Shown here piece by piece: positions 6,206 through 13,537 of a stretch of DNA of 21,208 nt (position 1 is its first letter; each line of letters opens with the position of its first letter). The translations under genes and the position numbers were made by a program. Origin of the DNA: a virus. The notes under the pieces were generated by a model. The model was not told where the DNA came from, ran no database searches, and saw only the letters and a program-made list of their open reading frames with translations. Where the stretch lies: IMG/VR virus record IMGVR_UViG_3300019924_000024, positions 1-21,208 of that record. One strand, 5' to 3'.

Positions 6206-6588
6206 GCCAGAGACACCTAGACCTCCCCCCGCAGGACCTACCGAAGACGGACGTGGACTCGTTCCAGACGTATCGGTGGGAGATGAGCACCGCCATTCGC
6301 CCCCTGTGGGGGCACCGGAACGAGATGCCGTACAAGGTTCACCTTCGCCGGGAAGCCTATTTCGGGCGCATCGCTCTGGCCGAGCCTGTCCGGGGCAAAC
6401 GGACGGGGCCTCCCTTCACGGTCCAGACGATGCCCTCTGACACCGCGATCCCCTACTCGACGCAGGAGGAGGTGTCCCTGTGCTTCTCGCGGGAGGAAGC
6501 GGTCCGGGCCGTGCGGCGGTACGAGGCCGCTCGCATCAAAGAGGAGACGGAGCCGACGCTTTTCGAAGCCCGACCCTTTGCATCGTAA
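6202..6588 (+). CDS. Protein of unknown function (128 aa)
   Basis: No family is recognised. It starts inside the stop of the 5606 gene (ATGA overlap). Residues 25-55 are rich in Trp, Arg and His. A helix near the C-terminus (residues 94-115, SREEAVRAVRRYEAARIKEE) is charged. Tight coupling suggests it works with the basic coiled-coil protein upstream, but this is inferred from position only. Confidence 0.72.
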   Translation: MSQRHLDLPPQDLPKTDVDSFQTYRWEMSTAIRPLWGHRNEMPYKVHLRREAYFGRIALAEPVRGKRTGPPFTVQTMPSDTAIPYSTQEEVSLCFSREEAVRAVRRYEAARIKEETEPTLFEARPFAS

Positions 6589-6609
6589 ACTTCGGGAGGG
6601 AGGCCTCGT

Positions 6610-6643
6610 AGGACGGGCGAACAATCACCGCAACAACCGTCCT
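6610..6643 (+). promoter_or_regulatory. Hairpin around the start leader of the PH-domain gene
   Basis: AGGACGG (6610-6616) pairs with CCGTCCT (6637-6643), with the ACCGCAAC element in the loop, 7 nt before the ATG at 6651. The stem would present or hide the leader and could affect translation. Confidence 0.4.
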
Positions 6644-6650
6644 CCTCCCT

Positions 6651-7034
6651 ATGCCCGACGATGTTCTGTTTCGAGCACAACCGAAGATGTGGAAGGCCAA
6701 TCCTGGTGGGGTCGTTCTCTCGGTCTTGTTGATCCCCGCATTCGGTCTTGGCCTCCTCATCCTCGGGGTGTGGTGGCTTCGGACGTGGAGCCGGGAAATC
6801 GTGGTCACTCCACAACGCCTTCGGAAACGGACCGGAATCGTCTCGAAGGCGACGACCGAACTTGAGCACCGGGACGTGCGCAACGTCCAAGTAGAGCAGG
6901 GACCCGTGGGCCGAATGATGGGGACCGGGACCGTGCGCGTTTCCAGCGCAGGGCAGAGCGGTATCGAGATCGAGATTAGAGGCGTAGAAGCCCCGGAGGA
7001 GATCCGGGATCTTCTCTACGACCAACGGGAGTAG
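6651..7034 (+). CDS. Bacterial PH-domain (bPH2/YdbT-like) membrane protein (127 aa)
   Basis: The protein has a membrane segment or helical hairpin at about residues 20-45 (VVLSVLLIPAFGLGLLILGVWW), then the typical bPH2/DUF304 pattern: REIVVTPQRL, RKRTGIVSK, the RDVRNVQVEQG segment and GTGTVRVSSAG, ending in a short helix. This family is known from bacterial YdbS/YdbT membrane proteins of unknown exact role. Finding it in a phage is uncommon; it may be a captured host gene that changes the envelope or protects against other phages. The start follows ACCGCAACAACCGTCC. It converges on the - strand operon with a single base between the two stops and no clear terminator. Confidence 0.82.
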   Translation: MPDDVLFRAQPKMWKANPGGVVLSVLLIPAFGLGLLILGVWWLRTWSREIVVTPQRLRKRTGIVSKATTELEHRDVRNVQVEQGPVGRMMGTGTVRVSSAGQSGIEIEIRGVEAPEEIRDLLYDQRE

Positions 7035-7035
7035 T

Positions 7036-7239
7036 CTACTCCCCGGCCTCTTCTTGGGCGGTGGCCTTGGCCTCCTCCTCTGTGTCCCGGACCGGGGCCT
7101 CGTTGAGCCGGAAGAACGGCGGCGGCATATGAGCCCGGTTCCACTCCCGCGCCCTCTGCACGTCCCGCTCGTCAATGCTGGAAAGTCGGTCGAGATCCTC
7201 TTCGTCCCATCCTTGCGACGGGCCTACGTTGGCTCCCAT
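7036..7239 (-). CDS. Small acidic protein downstream of the portal gene (67 aa)
   Basis: No family is recognised. It is the last gene of the long - strand operon, 21 bp after the portal gene. It contains a charged helix (DLDRLSSIDERDVQRAREWNR), a Pro/Phe patch (MPPPFF) and a Glu/Ala-rich tail. Small genes next to the portal often encode head or scaffold accessory proteins, but no motif supports a particular role. Its stop lies one base from the stop of the convergent gene at 6651-7034. Confidence 0.65.
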   Translation of the reverse strand: MGANVGPSQGWDEEDLDRLSSIDERDVQRAREWNRAHMPPPFFRLNEAPVRDTEEEAKATAQEEAGE

Positions 7240-7260
7240 GGGTCTTGAGTGATGATTGGA

Positions 7261-8844
7261 TTACTGGCGAGTGCGAGGCACGGCGGCCTCCATTAGCTCG
7301 TCGGCCTCCTCGTCGGAGAACCCGGCCACCCGCGCTGCGGCACGGATGTTGGCTCCGGCTGCGGAAAGCTCTTTCGCAATCGTCGCCATCGCTGCTCGCC
7401 GCTCCACGGTTGGGATGTTCTCCTCGGCGATGCGGTCAAGCTCTTGCTCCACGTCAGAGATCCCAATGCGGTCGAGCATCGTTCGGAGCGAAAGCTGTTC
7501 CTTCTCCACCTGCTCCATGAGGACCCGGATCTCGTCCTCCGACAACACGCCCCGGTCTAGCCGAAGGTTGATCGAGGGCTCTACTCCCTCCATCCGATTG
7601 TCCCCGGAGAGGACCGACGCCATTCGTGGGAGGGTGGAGAGGATCCACTCCCCGCCCGAACGGAGTGTCCGCATCGTCGGGCGCAGGGAGGCGATGAACT
7701 CCTTCCGGGCCGCGATTCGGGCGATCCCGGAGGAGGATGCGTCCCCAGCCATGAGGACGTGTCGCTGGTCCGTCTCGGAGAGGATCGTCTCGTAGTGTAG
7801 GTCCCGCGTATCCTTGAAGGTATCCACCGGGGTCGGGTCCCGAAACTCCACGGAGGGGCTGTTGACCGTCTGATCCCCGTCTGCCGTCTCCTCCACGATC
7901 CCAGCGAGGAATGTTGTCTGCCCGGCCCCAGCCCGGTAGGGCGCATCGACCCACTCCGTCTCTCCGGACGCTCGCTCGACTTTCTTCTGTGGCCGTTGCG
8001 CGTTGAGGAAGATCCGTTCGGTGAACCCTGCCCAATCGAGGTTCGTGTCGCTCATCGTCAGGGCCTTGTTGACCGCGTGTTGCTGCTGGCGCACTTGCTC
8101 GGTGACGAGGGTTTCGCGGTCGATGGGCGTCATGTGGAGCCCCATTCCAAGATCGAGCGGGTCGGACCGGTCCACGGTGCGCTCAATCCCGTCCGGGGTC
8201 TTCTCCTGCTGAATGACAGCGAGGATGGTTCGCCCCTCCCCGTCCAGGATCGACACCTCCACAGTCTTTTCGTCAGCCCCGGCTTTTCGCCAGTACGCCG
8301 CAATCTTCTCCCCTTCGATTGTGGTCACGAGCCCCTGTTTCGGCTCCACGATCTCGAGGGTGAGAAGCTCGGACGCCAGCTCGAAGGACAGATCCTCCCG
8401 GAGCGTCCCCTCCTCGTTGTACGCCATGGGGCTCGGGTAGAGGCGAAAGTGCGGGGTCGCCCCGCAGAGGGTGTGGCGTCCCGCTTTCCGGAGGAGGTCG
8501 GTGATCTCTTCGGCTCCCGGCATCTCCTCCGCTACATCCTCGGCCCGGTCCGGGTCCTCGCTGCCGGGGTTTCGGAGGTAGTCCACAGAGGGCAGCCGAC
8601 CGATCACGCCGTTCAGGTGGCGCTCCACAACTTCCCGCACGACGTTCTGGCTGGTGAACGCCTGCTCGACGCGCCTCTTCTCCTTGTTGTGCTTCTCCGG
8701 GTTCTCTCCGGGGTCGGGGAGGACGCTCTCCCACCCTTCGCCCTCCTGCCAGTGATCCCCGTCCCACATCTGGTAGGCGGGGCCGTATCCGTCCGGGACG
8801 GACGGGCGAAGCTCATCGAGGTCGATCTCTTCGAGGTCGATCAT
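7261..8844 (-). CDS. Phage portal protein
   Basis: This 527-aa protein has the length, order and sequence style of portals of the SPP1 gp6 / DUF4055 type. An N-terminal alpha-beta region (about 50-190) leads to a helix with VRQQQHAVNKALTMSDTN (251-268), a motif-like LMAGDASSSGIARIAARKEF (364-383) and a helical C-terminus (about 431-510) typical of the portal crown. Portals form a ring at the head vertex through which TerL pumps DNA. It lies 91 bp after terL in the operon. Its leader holds three GGTTGCGG units, which are CCGCAACC in the sense of the gene. The assignment rests on pattern and position; no catalytic motif exists to check. Confidence 0.82.
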   Translation of the reverse strand: MIDLEEIDLDELRPSVPDGYGPAYQMWDGDHWQEGEGWESVLPDPGENPEKHNKEKRRVEQAFTSQNVVREVVERHLNGVIGRLPSVDYLRNPGSEDPDRAEDVAEEMPGAEEITDLLRKAGRHTLCGATPHFRLYPSPMAYNEEGTLREDLSFELASELLTLEIVEPKQGLVTTIEGEKIAAYWRKAGADEKTVEVSILDGEGRTILAVIQQEKTPDGIERTVDRSDPLDLGMGLHMTPIDRETLVTEQVRQQQHAVNKALTMSDTNLDWAGFTERIFLNAQRPQKKVERASGETEWVDAPYRAGAGQTTFLAGIVEETADGDQTVNSPSVEFRDPTPVDTFKDTRDLHYETILSETDQRHVLMAGDASSSGIARIAARKEFIASLRPTMRTLRSGGEWILSTLPRMASVLSGDNRMEGVEPSINLRLDRGVLSEDEIRVLMEQVEKEQLSLRTMLDRIGISDVEQELDRIAEENIPTVERRAAMATIAKELSAAGANIRAAARVAGFSDEEADELMEAAVPRTRQ

Positions 8845-8846
8845 GG

Positions 8847-8873
8847 CTGCGGTTGCGGTTTGGGCGGTTGCGG
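8847..8873 (-). repeat. CGCAAC leader repeats before the portal gene
   Basis: On the - strand this reads as three CCGCAAC units ending two bases before the portal ATG. It shows that the + strand leader element is also used by late structural genes. Confidence 0.6.
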
Positions 8874-8935
8874 AGAACCCCTCTCGGGAGAGTCTTTTGG
8901 AGGCGGAGCCCCTCCCCGGCCAGAGGCCGAAGGGA

Positions 8936-10231
8936 CTAGGCCACCCGGCTGCGGACCGGGGGCGAGGACTTGCGGTTGCGGATTCGTTTTGCGATCACCG
9001 TGTAGAGGAAGTACCGGAGCGCGTCCATCGTGTGGTCGTTCTCCTTCACGGGCTTGTTGTGCTGGACGCCATCCCGCTCGTCCCACACGTAGGACTGGAA
9101 CTCCTTTCGGACTGGCTTCGTCGATGGAATATCGTTTACCCACAGGCGTTCCTCCCCCGGCGCTTCGTAGCCCAAGAGCCCGGCTGTGAAGTTGATGCCG
9201 TTGATTACGTCGTTGTCCCCAGCTTGCACCTCGAACCCTCGCTCTCGCAACTCGGCGATGAAGTCAGCCGCAGAAGGGTCCACCACGATTGCCTCCGGGC
9301 TCGTCCCCCGCAGGAAGTCCTCGAAGTCGTCTGCGTACTGCGGGTTTGTTTTGCGGGACTCGTTTTCGGCCCCGCCCTCGTGGAAGTAGCAGTCGAGGAG
9401 GTGAATCCGCTCTCGAGGGTCGTCCCACCCGAAGAGGAGATACGTGGTGGGGTTGACCGTCCCCTTGTCCACCGAAACCCCGTAGTGGTCGAATCCTTGG
9501 GGACAGTCCCGGACGTGGACGCCCGAGTTGAACATATCGTAGATCGCCCCCGCTGCCATGACCCACATTCCGAGGACGAGGCGTTGGTAGTAGAGGCCCT
9601 GGTACTCCCGTTCGATCTGCTTTACGAACTCCGATTCGAGGAACGGGTTGTCCTCCAACCGAAACCGGAAGTGCAGCCAGTCGAGGCTGTCCCCCTTGAT
9701 GCGGGAGAGCCAGTCCTCCCACAGCCAATGATTCGGGTGGTCGGGGTTGGTCGTCCCAATGCCCATCGCTCCTTTCGGGCTCATTCGCCCGAGAAGCTCA
9801 TCGAAGAAGTTTTGGGGCCAGAGCGTCACCTCGTCCCCGAGCCACCCGGCACACGTCATCCCCCGGAGTTTCTTGAACGAGCGGCGGTTGTAGGCCGAGA
9901 GGAGGTGGATCTCATGCCCGTCAAGGTTGGCCGACCGGTTCCCGAGCTTGTAGCTGAATACGTCGTCCCCGAAGAGGTTTTGGGCCGGGGTGAGGACGTT
10001 GCGCTCGAGGGAGTCGAGGGACTTCCCAATCATGATGAGTTGCCCCCGGTCGCCCCGGTTGTAGACGTGACGTGCCCACGGGAAGAGTGCCCCCATGGTT
10101 TTGCCGCTACGGATGGAGCCGACGTACAGAGCGATGCGAGGGTCCACCCTCCCAATCACGTCGGTCGCCCAAAGCTGCTTCGGGGCGATCCCGAACTCCT
10201 CCCCCTCAATGGCAAACGTCGGGAGGCTCAT
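8936..10231 (-). CDS. terL: Terminase large subunit (ATPase and nuclease)
   Basis: This 431-aa enzyme packages phage DNA. Walker A is GSIRSGKT (38-45), with the Walker B Asp-Glu at D133/E134 (GWLGDEVTL). The RNase H-like nuclease has acidic residues D255 (SVDKG), D318 (VVDPS) and D403 (DHTMDALRYFLY). The length is normal for the family. An in-frame ATG much further upstream overlaps the phosphoesterase gene. The ATG at 10231 is preferred because it overlaps that gene's stop by 4 bp and follows CAACAACCGCGCC. It lies between the phosphoesterase and the portal. Host-cell cytoplasm, at the procapsid vertex. Confidence 0.96.
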   Translation of the reverse strand: MSLPTFAIEGEEFGIAPKQLWATDVIGRVDPRIALYVGSIRSGKTMGALFPWARHVYNRGDRGQLIMIGKSLDSLERNVLTPAQNLFGDDVFSYKLGNRSANLDGHEIHLLSAYNRRSFKKLRGMTCAGWLGDEVTLWPQNFFDELLGRMSPKGAMGIGTTNPDHPNHWLWEDWLSRIKGDSLDWLHFRFRLEDNPFLESEFVKQIEREYQGLYYQRLVLGMWVMAAGAIYDMFNSGVHVRDCPQGFDHYGVSVDKGTVNPTTYLLFGWDDPRERIHLLDCYFHEGGAENESRKTNPQYADDFEDFLRGTSPEAIVVDPSAADFIAELRERGFEVQAGDNDVINGINFTAGLLGYEAPGEERLWVNDIPSTKPVRKEFQSYVWDERDGVQHNKPVKENDHTMDALRYFLYTVIAKRIRNRKSSPPVRSRVA

Positions 10232-11664
10232 GGCGCGGTTGTTGTAGCCTGTTCGGGAAGTAGGTCCGGGATGTAGGGGCGGTGACGGATGAGGCCGTGC
10301 TCGCGGTGGTAGTCGTGCGCCTCCGCAGCACGGAGCGCCCCGACGTAGCTGTTGCGCTTGTGGTAGGCGTCGGCAGGGCAGAGGGTCGGGGAGGTTCGGA
10401 CGAGGACGCCTTTGTGCTCCACGTAGCCCCCGACGCCTTCCAGGTGGCGGTTGTGAGTGTGCCCGGTGCGGACTTCGGTGTATTCGGCCCGGTGCCATTC
10501 CGGGTGCTCTGCGGCGAGGGCGTAGAGGTCCTTGGGCGCGAGGAGGCGACCCTCGTAATTCTTCCCGTGCGTGAAGCCGAGGAGCACTCTCCCGAACCGA
10601 AGGAACTGCCACGGATCGGCGCTCCGGTGAATCGTGGTCCCCTCGTCCTCCCGGAACCGCATCGAAAGGCATCGGCCCATCCAGTCGGCGGGGTCGAAGT
10701 CGTGGTTGCCGTGGACGACGACGCCGTGGACACGGAAGCCGAGGGACCGGGCCTCCTCAACGCCCCACTCATACATCCTCGCCATGGCCTCGCTCGTGTG
10801 GTGAGCCGGGGCGACCTGCGAGTACGGAGTCCCGTTCGCGCTCTCCCCCCGGACGCCGTTCATGTGCGCTGCGTCGTTTCCCACGTCGAACACCAGATCC
10901 GTCACCCCGTCCTCCTTCGCTCCCTCCATGAGATACGTGAAGGCGCTTCGCCATTGCTCCGTGCCGATGTCCAGATTCCACTCCATCTCTCCCCTCTTGC
11001 TCCAGATGAGGTTCCCCAGGTGGAGGTCAGGAATCCCGATCACGCGGACGATCTCCTCGGCAGGCGCATTGGGGAGGTTGATTTGAGGCGGGTCGTAGTC
11101 CTCCATGAGCCCTTCCGCGAACGCCACAGCCATTCTCCGATGCGTGGCCCGCCGCCACGTTACGCTGATTCGGAAGCACGGCACCTTCACCCCTTCCTCC
11201 TCCCGGACGAGCCGCTCGGTCCCCTCCACCTCCATCGTGGTGACGTTCTTGAGTTTCATCGGGACCTCGTGTTGACCACACTCGACCTTTTCCGGATAGA
11301 ACCGGTCTTCGTCCACGTCGAAGAACTCCTTGGCCTCATCGACGGAGTGAATCGGCTCCCGGACGTTGCGGACCGTCTTGAGCGTCTCCCCGTCTCTCAC
11401 GTGCTCCTCCTCGGGAGGGATCTCGGGGTCGGCCCGTTGCCCCTCCTCGAAGCCAATCTCCTCGCCTCGGGCGTACACCGCATCCAAGAGGTTCGCAAGG
11501 TAGGTGGGATCATTCTCGTGAGCGCGATACTGCCGGGTCCCGATTTGAGCGTTGAGCCACTCCTTGAGAGTAGAGTCGGGCATCTCGATGGCATCTGCCA
11601 TCGCCCGTTTCGAGTCGAAGTGCTGCTGGCTGATTCGTAGGGCTCGATGTAGGGGCTGGTGCAT
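10228..11664 (-). CDS. Calcineurin-like metallophosphoesterase with N-terminal HTH-like region
   Basis: The metallophosphoesterase motifs appear in order: PDLHLG (D213, H215), DVGND (GND 262-264), HGNHD (GNHD 319-322), THG (H366) and GHTH (401-404). Residues about 18-40 (SKRAMADAIEMPDSTLKEWLN) resemble a helix-turn-helix. The length of 478 aa is usual for phage SbcD-like or DNA-directed phosphoesterases, so a nuclease that works on phage DNA ends or on host DNA is the likely role. Cyclic-nucleotide or protein phosphatase activity cannot be excluded. The start is the ATG at 11664; the frame upstream to 11820 lacks domain sequence. The stop overlaps the terL start by 4 bp, implying coupled expression with packaging. 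Confidence 0.88.
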   Translation of the reverse strand: MHQPLHRALRISQQHFDSKRAMADAIEMPDSTLKEWLNAQIGTRQYRAHENDPTYLANLLDAVYARGEEIGFEEGQRADPEIPPEEEHVRDGETLKTVRNVREPIHSVDEAKEFFDVDEDRFYPEKVECGQHEVPMKLKNVTTMEVEGTERLVREEEGVKVPCFRISVTWRRATHRRMAVAFAEGLMEDYDPPQINLPNAPAEEIVRVIGIPDLHLGNLIWSKRGEMEWNLDIGTEQWRSAFTYLMEGAKEDGVTDLVFDVGNDAAHMNGVRGESANGTPYSQVAPAHHTSEAMARMYEWGVEEARSLGFRVHGVVVHGNHDFDPADWMGRCLSMRFREDEGTTIHRSADPWQFLRFGRVLLGFTHGKNYEGRLLAPKDLYALAAEHPEWHRAEYTEVRTGHTHNRHLEGVGGYVEHKGVLVRTSPTLCPADAYHKRNSYVGALRAAEAHDYHREHGLIRHRPYIPDLLPEQATTTAP

Positions 11665-11831
11665 AGGGGCGGGGGACGGAGAGTCTAGAAGCCGATGAGA
11701 TGGCCTGTCTGCTCTCGACTTGTCGGTCGGTCCTCGGAGAAGGCCCGGAAGGACAGTCCCGGCCCGGAAAGCCACTCGCTCAATTTCGGCCTCGACTGCC
11801 CCCTCCCCGGACAGAAGCAACGAGTCCGCTC

Positions 11832-12302
11832 TTAGCGGGTCCCGATTGGCCCCTTATTCCAGGCGTCCCACATGAGGGACTTCGCAAGGGTCGTGCGGTG
11901 GGACTTCCGGGCCTTGCTCTTGGTGAGCCGGGGTGCGGATTCCTTCTTCTCGAGGCCGTCCGGGGTGACGTAGGTGAGGCCAGCATACTCCGGGAGGTCC
12001 TGTGGCCCGACGAGCCCCGGCGGGGTCGCGTAGAAGAACCGGGCGGGCACCGACCCGCTCCGTTCCCCCTTGCTTCCCTTGTAGTGAGCGAGGAGCGCCG
12101 CGTGGCGGGACTTTCTCCGGTCGCGCTGGAAGTCCGACCGGGACAGCTTGATCTCATACTCCACGAGGTAGCCCGACGAGGTGATTGCCACCACATCGGA
12201 CTCCCACCCGTACAGGTGGACGTTGGGCGTGACGTGGGAGTAACCCCGGTCGGCCAAGGGCTTGAACATGGCGCGTTGAACTTTCCCTTCGGTTGGCTTC
12301 AT
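11832..12302 (-). CDS. PD-(D/E)XK nuclease-like protein (MmcB-like)
   Basis: This 156-aa protein carries the core ESDVVAI (D36) followed by a strand ending EYEIK (E50, K52), which fits the PD-(D/E)XK nuclease pattern as seen in MmcB-type DNA repair proteins. The next segment, LSRSDFQRDRRKSRH, is basic and could contact DNA. The C-terminal half is Lys/Arg/Pro-rich. It overlaps the holin-like gene by 4 bp (ATGA) and lies before the phosphoesterase, after 167 bp with no gene. It may process DNA during recombination or packaging, or degrade host DNA. Catalytic function is predicted from motif only. Confidence 0.75.
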   Translation of the reverse strand: MKPTEGKVQRAMFKPLADRGYSHVTPNVHLYGWESDVVAITSSGYLVEYEIKLSRSDFQRDRRKSRHAALLAHYKGSKGERSGSVPARFFYATPPGLVGPQDLPEYAGLTYVTPDGLEKKESAPRLTKSKARKSHRTTLAKSLMWDAWNKGPIGTR

Positions 12303-12532
12303 GTGTCGCTGTCGCTGGTAGGGTCCGGGTCCGGGTTCCGTGTTGCCTCGATCTCGCTTTCGTGATTAGTGAGGTACGATGCTACCGCTACGATACACGT
12401 AACGAGGGCCGACGCCACCTCCGGCCCAACCTTGATCCCGAAAAGCGCATGGAGGAGAAAGATGAAGGACGTAGTGGCCGCACCCGTGAGGCCCGACCAT
12501 CCTGTTTTGCGGTCCGGGGTGAATCTTGGCAT
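12299..12532 (-). CDS. Small holin-like membrane protein (77 aa)
   Basis: Two hydrophobic segments, about residues 15-32 (LTGAATTSFIFLLHALFG) and 37-55 (PEVASALVTCIVAVASYLT), flank a short turn. The N-terminus is basic and the tail is acidic and hydrophilic (NPDPDPTSDSDT). This arrangement fits class II-like phage holins that open the inner membrane at lysis. No endolysin is visible in the window, and placement between the TerS-like protein and a nuclease is not a classic lysis cassette, so other small membrane roles remain possible. Its stop overlaps the next start by 4 bp. Confidence 0.62.
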   Translation of the reverse strand: MPRFTPDRKTGWSGLTGAATTSFIFLLHALFGIKVGPEVASALVTCIVAVASYLTNHESEIEATRNPDPDPTSDSDT

Positions 12533-12555
12533 TCTGGTCGAGTGCTAGGAAGGAG

Positions 12556-13152
12556 TCATCGGATCTCTTCGTCCTCGAACTGCTCCATGTCTACCTCCTC
12601 TCGCGTCTTCTCCATGACCTCGACCATCTTCTCCATCCTGCTTCCGTCCTTCTTCGGCTCGTAGTCGTACATCCCGAGCAGTTGCCGACGCTTCTCTTGA
12701 ACGTGGAGGATGTGACGCCAGAGGCGAGGGTCCCGGAGGTTTTCCTTTGTCCGGGTCTTGAGCTCTCGTTCCGTGGGCTGTTTGTCCGTGGTCACTTTCC
12801 CTTCGGCGAGGTCCCCGCTTTCGGTGACCTTCATTTGGCTCGTTCGGGCGAGCACCTCTTTCACCTCCTTCGTTCGCTCCTCCGTGGGCTCCCCGCTCTC
12901 CTCCAACTGCTCAAAGAGCATCCGCTCGTTCATATCGAGCCGAGCAAGCTCCCGTCGCATTAGCTCGTCCATATCGACCAGCGCGGATTCCTGCCACCGG
13001 TCCTTGATGATCCCAAGATCCCGGTTCACCGTCGCCACGGACATATCGACCTCCTCCGCGATGATCCGTTGCGAGTAGCCTTGGAGGTACAGCCGAGCCA
13101 CTTTCTGCCGCCTCTTCGCAAGCTCAACCTTTTTCTGTTTGCTCGTACCCAT
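12556..13152 (-). CDS. HTH protein, probable terminase small subunit
   Basis: Residues about 17-47 form a helix-turn-helix (YLQGYSQRIIAEEVDMSVATV) preceded by a basic N-terminus. Long charged helices follow (60-110 and 165-195), rich in Glu/Arg and likely to oligomerise. Terminase small subunits combine an N-terminal HTH that binds the packaging site with a helical oligomerisation region, and this 198-aa length and position upstream of terL fit. A transcription regulator is the alternative. Four genes separate it from the portal, so the pairing with TerL rests on operon context. Confidence 0.68.
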   Translation of the reverse strand: MGTSKQKKVELAKRRQKVARLYLQGYSQRIIAEEVDMSVATVNRDLGIIKDRWQESALVDMDELMRRELARLDMNERMLFEQLEESGEPTEERTKEVKEVLARTSQMKVTESGDLAEGKVTTDKQPTERELKTRTKENLRDPRLWRHILHVQEKRRQLLGMYDYEPKKDGSRMEKMVEVMEKTREEVDMEQFEDEEIR

Positions 13153-13249
13153 ACGGTTGAACGTCGGTCACGGGAAGGAGGGCGATTGATCGGCTCTGTG
13201 GTCGTGGTCAATCCCGCGCCCGCACACGCGCCTGTCAGCCGGGGTCTGT

Positions 13250-13537
13250 TTAGGTCCCATGGCGTTCAAGAGCGGCGGCCCATGTTGGCTCCCGGCCAGT
13301 GTACGGGAACACCGACTCCCCGAGGACGCCCCTCCATCGAGAGACGGTCTTAGGGTCTACGCCGTAGAGCCACGCGACAGCCTCATCGGTCTCCTCGAGG
13401 GTGTATCCTTTCTCGCTGAAACGAACGCACAAGGACACCGCACTCGCACGAGCCTCTGGCGTGAGCGGGGTGTTCGGCGGGCGAGGGGCAAGGGTCCCCT
13501 CTAGTTTAGAACGGAGGTTCTTCCTCGACTGGCTCAT
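13250..13537 (-). CDS. Small HTH-like protein (95 aa)
   Basis: Residues 39-77 (SLCVRFSEKGYTLEETDEAVAWLYGVDPKTVSRWRGVLG) look like a helix-turn-helix with a recognition-type helix DPKTVSRWRG. The N-terminus is basic and Pro-rich. The start is the ATG at 13537, overlapping the end of the ParB-like gene by 32 bp; the frame further upstream lies wholly inside that gene. It may be a DNA-binding regulator or a second packaging-site factor next to the TerS-like protein. No family is named with confidence. Confidence 0.62.
   Translation of the reverse strand: MSQSRKNLRSKLEGTLAPRPPNTPLTPEARASAVSLCVRFSEKGYTLEETDEAVAWLYGVDPKTVSRWRGVLGESVFPYTGREPTWAAALERHGT

Noticed and set aside
7996-11640. Very long + strand open frames opposite the portal, terL and phosphoesterase genes
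   Set aside because: They mirror genes with clear catalytic motifs, have no leader of the genome type, and their products are Arg/Pro/Val-rich with no domain pattern. GC-rich codons on the - strand keep the opposite frame open.
13250-13537. Transposase or insertion sequence remnant suggested by the HTH-like segment
   Set aside because: No DDE motif, terminal inverted repeats or target duplication are visible, and it fits as a small gene in the operon.
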